The translations under genes were made by a program, and so were the position numbers. Below the pieces are notes generated by a model, which was given only the letters and a program-made list of their open reading frames with translations, ran no database searches and was not told where the DNA came from. Of a DNA stretch of 8,135 nucleotides, positions 6,901 to 8,135 are shown piece by piece. Position 1 is the stretch's first letter, and every line of letters starts with the position of its first letter. The stretch lies in the NCBI GenBank assembly GCA_004357015.1, contig SMXE01000050.1, positions 1-8,135 of the forward strand, written 5' to 3'. The stretch comes from Caldithrix sp. GTDB lineage: Bacteria; Zhuqueibacterota; Zhuqueibacteria; Oceanimicrobiales; Oceanimicrobiaceae.

Positions 6901-8093
6901 CCAATTTCGACATCGAGGTTCCTGAGTTTGTTTTGAAAGATTAGCAGGCTGTCCGAGTTGAGTGTGCCTCGAATTTTCGGCCTGTTCAGCGCGTCGGTCA
7001 TGGTGACATCGAGTGCTGTTGTGCCTGTGAATGGCAGTGACTTTTCTGGCAAGAACTGTTTAAGGAATCTTGCAACATCCACGCGGGTTGAAGTGAGGTG
7101 CAGGTCAAGTTGCGGATCGAGAATGTTGTCGATGCTGCCTTCCAGGGAGAACGGCGAGCCATTGATGTTCTGGGTTGCGCTGGTTATTTCGATGTTCCAG
7201 TCGCTGATCTCAGCTTCGATATTAACATCCTCAAGATAGAGGTTTTCCGTTGCGACTTTGAAGCGGCCGTCCACCAATTTGACCGTACCTTCAAGGTTGA
7301 AGCCCCGGGTGGGCTGCCGGCGCTCAGTAATTGTGAGGTGGCCGTTCACCAGACCCGAGAGAACGTCCAGGTAGTCAGGAATCAAGAACGGAATCTCGTT
7401 TCCCAGGTGATAGTCATGCAGATCCACATTGACGTAATCCAAGCCACCACGGTTGAGATCGAGCTGCCCGTACATGACCATATTGTACTCATCGGTGGTG
7501 AAAAGGTGGCCGGCCAACCGCAACCACGCCTTCCCCTTTTCATCGGTATACGCCCAGCCGTTGATTCGCCGAGCCAGTTCTGTGCGGGTGCCGGTGCTGG
7601 TATCAACAATTTCAATTTCCCCATCGAAGATCGTGATTCGCTTGATGAAATCGTACTCTTTGAGCATTGAGCGGTAAAGCCGCTCGGCTTCATTGGACAG
7701 ATCCAGCGAAAGGTTCACGTCAGTGGTTTTGGCTTTTTTTGAGTCGAAAAGCAAGGTAAGGCGGGGGTTGTGGATCGTGATCTCTTCGGCCGTTTTTGCA
7801 GGAATCGCGTCGCCCCGCAACAGGCTGCCGATACTGTAGCCGAGGCGCAGCTCCTTAATCCAGATTTCGTACGGGGCGTCGTCAAAAACAAGCTTGACAC
7901 CTTCGAGCTTGAGCGACCCAAAACCAAGTTTGAATTTATCAACGCTGAAGTTTTCGCCCGCAATCGCACGGACTTTGGACTCCAGCAAATTTTTCAGGCC
8001 GTCATTCAGGTTGAATAGGTTCCAACCGCTGTGTACCACCAGCAGCAAGAACAGAAAGAGTAGTGCGGTTCCCAGTAATAGTTTTCGAAACAT
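3993..8093 (-). CDS. tamB: TamB-family translocation/assembly protein (DUF490, AsmA-like repeats)
   Basis: TamB proteins are anchored in the inner membrane and cross the periplasm as a long beta-taco groove. They pair with an Omp85 protein (TamA or BamA) and are tied to outer-membrane protein insertion and phospholipid transport. This one has 1366 residues, slightly longer than the about 1260 of E. coli. A basic start and one membrane helix (about 5-21) form an uncleaved anchor. Residues about 45-1000 are repetitive beta-strand segments, the early part AsmA-like, with many ID/LD...G repeats (DGEIEIVDT near 157, GTVKLVDGRFKV near 269). The C-terminal TamB domain spans about 1015-1366: RGKVIVRNANMMFP (1037-1050), STRGEIEYLDLNFRVEKM (1122-1139), QSQIMRTLGYSSE (1207-1219), LGKYLTEDVYLLY (1292-1304), LEYRLNPKWLLQMEYD (1329-1344), ending HSFPF. 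The ATG is fixed by an in-frame TGA 9 bases upstream, but no clear ribosome site precedes it. No TamA gene is visible; bamA follows directly. Confidence 0.93.
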   Translation of the reverse strand: MFRKLLLGTALLFLFLLLVVHSGWNLFNLNDGLKNLLESKVRAIAGENFSVDKFKLGFGSLKLEGVKLVFDDAPYEIWIKELRLGYSIGSLLRGDAIPAKTAEEITIHNPRLTLLFDSKKAKTTDVNLSLDLSNEAERLYRSMLKEYDFIKRITIFDGEIEIVDTSTGTRTELARRINGWAYTDEKGKAWLRLAGHLFTTDEYNMVMYGQLDLNRGGLDYVNVDLHDYHLGNEIPFLIPDYLDVLSGLVNGHLTITERRQPTRGFNLEGTVKLVDGRFKVATENLYLEDVNIEAEISDWNIEITSATQNINGSPFSLEGSIDNILDPQLDLHLTSTRVDVARFLKQFLPEKSLPFTGTTALDVTMTDALNRPKIRGTLNSDSLLIFQNKLRNLDVEIGLNNSSLTFSEITGTIDDATITGIGRIDFLAPENPINFDINIAGDWTEVLHRFGLTSVTNCSGTAELKAFGPLDEPISTGKFELDFSNGETETPGLVGSLRYNDGRIAINASSTDGEFSLSASIDNIHNTPTVNLDATNLDQILRIANISGFGFLQKRYRLNMTLEGEWRRLLLSADVYRRDNYEKILRLDANADHGVVDGTIAFLPNSGKAAKGKFKAEWRDDRIKISHLNVEDWLTGALDFSRSDMQTASGNLSLSGLDLSLLMAILGKTDADAYRGKLYGRIEVGGDRTDAEVTANIWLLEGFLHDLGPIKGEIDLSATDSAIVLKKLTVNADSFDLIAKGQYDIIANEISGAIAGSHVRVEDVLLLLTGQEDIVKGNATIQVSVKGKPPKLPLYGSVVVHNTKILKLAFDEVLLDFGSESEANGSYISANALHVGRAQLSKGQEFTLTGTAHLPLKDGQGVNLDLSGDGNFLALLPDLAELFTKTSSEGHLDLRLAGHYKRPDFTGSHLNFSAGELHLSSVVKKVENVEGEMDVLADDYFLDIKKLRGTVDNREITISNTNDMNSLGRKQGRYQPLRVGGDDLNLGAILVSVSPKGIPLNIPGLMEEGDVGWFEFKGYMPRENLFITGPWRRPVVRGKVIVRNANMMFPFDEGAGDGNPVVMNIMNNIDWDLQALAGKDASYVRQFPAGMFVDIDITKGAHLEFKGILKDSTFTIGGLVESTRGEIEYLDLNFRVEKMGVEFNPASLYPMVYGRAYTVLRDSTNVPSDVYLTLFTVDDINQELDKGRWDRVNIKLSSQYPTYDQTQSQIMRTLGYSSETIDDQARKVVGSSTDNMLFRPLLRPIERELERKLQLDLVRFSYAITQNFLDSSFNSEQLGPSLALLRSSRLTLGKYLTEDVYLLYTGELKAGIDYQFQDKGYGLLHVVGLEYRLNPKWLLQMEYDYNTLFETHKDDKKLWLRHSFPF

Positions 8094-8102
8094 GAATCTT
8101 GT

Positions 8103-8135
8103 TCAAACGTGTTCGGTCATTATGACCCGCTTGCA
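8103..8135 (-). CDS. Possible C-terminal end of an upstream gene
   Basis: Entering from the right edge, one minus-strand frame reads ten open codons (CKRVIMTEHV) and ends with TGA at 8105-8103, leaving 9 bases before the tamB ATG. Another frame closes within the stretch, and the third stays open into tamB. So short a frame cannot be shown to be coding. If real, a gene ending so close to tamB would suggest an operon and translational coupling, which would fit the missing ribosome site of tamB. Confidence 0.25.
   Translation of the reverse strand, partial: CKRVIMTEHV
8115..8127. repeat. Perfect 6+1+6 inverted repeat upstream of tamB
   Basis: GGTCAT-T-ATGACC on the plus strand is a perfect palindrome with a one-base centre, 22 to 34 bases before the tamB ATG. 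The size would fit a small operator, but no promoter is visible in the 42 bases available, and it may simply lie in the end of an upstream gene. Function unknown. Confidence 0.3.

Noticed and set aside
7098..7670. Plus-strand open frame (190 codons) opposite tamB
   Set aside because: It lies wholly within the TamB gene, which has a continuous and convincing protein. It is a shadow frame, like the other plus-strand frames over tamB and bamA.

Overview
The window carries outer-membrane biogenesis genes of a diderm (Gram-negative) bacterium. All recognised genes read on the minus strand, right to left: a TamB-family translocation factor (8093-3993), the barrel-assembly protein BamA (3897-1561), a Skp/OmpH periplasmic chaperone (1498-935), the fatty-acid dehydratase FabZ (724-263), and the first 52 codons of an unrecognised secreted protein that leaves the window at base 1. 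Coding density is high. The longest gap is 210 bases, between skp and fabZ.

Organism: the set of BamA, TamB, Skp and FabZ requires an outer membrane. Base composition looks close to balanced. Ribosome sites are strong (AGGAG or better before four of the five starts), and the one promoter I can read is of the ordinary sigma-70 type, which argues against a typical Bacteroidota genome. The long single-gene TamB next to BamA and the stand-alone FabZ would suit a lineage of the FCB group (for example KSB1- or Calditrichota-like), but that is a guess from style and gene order, not an identification.

Layout: tamB, bamA and skp look like one transcription unit, with 95 and 62 base gaps and no convincing internal promoter. 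It ends at a clear rho-independent terminator (911-864). A good promoter (796-768) and leader then start a second unit with fabZ, possibly continuing into the secreted protein after a 106 base gap. At the right edge a reading frame may end 9 bases before the tamB start, so the first unit may begin further upstream.

Function: Skp would carry unfolded outer-membrane proteins across the periplasm to BamA, which folds them into the outer membrane. TamB spans the envelope and works with an Omp85 protein, here perhaps BamA itself, in barrel insertion and/or lipid transport. FabZ supplies acyl chains for phospholipids and lipid A. The usual neighbour lpxD is absent between skp and fabZ. I see no mobile element, CRISPR array, tRNA, rRNA or defence system, and no undescribed system. 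This is a conserved housekeeping region with a few local oddities.
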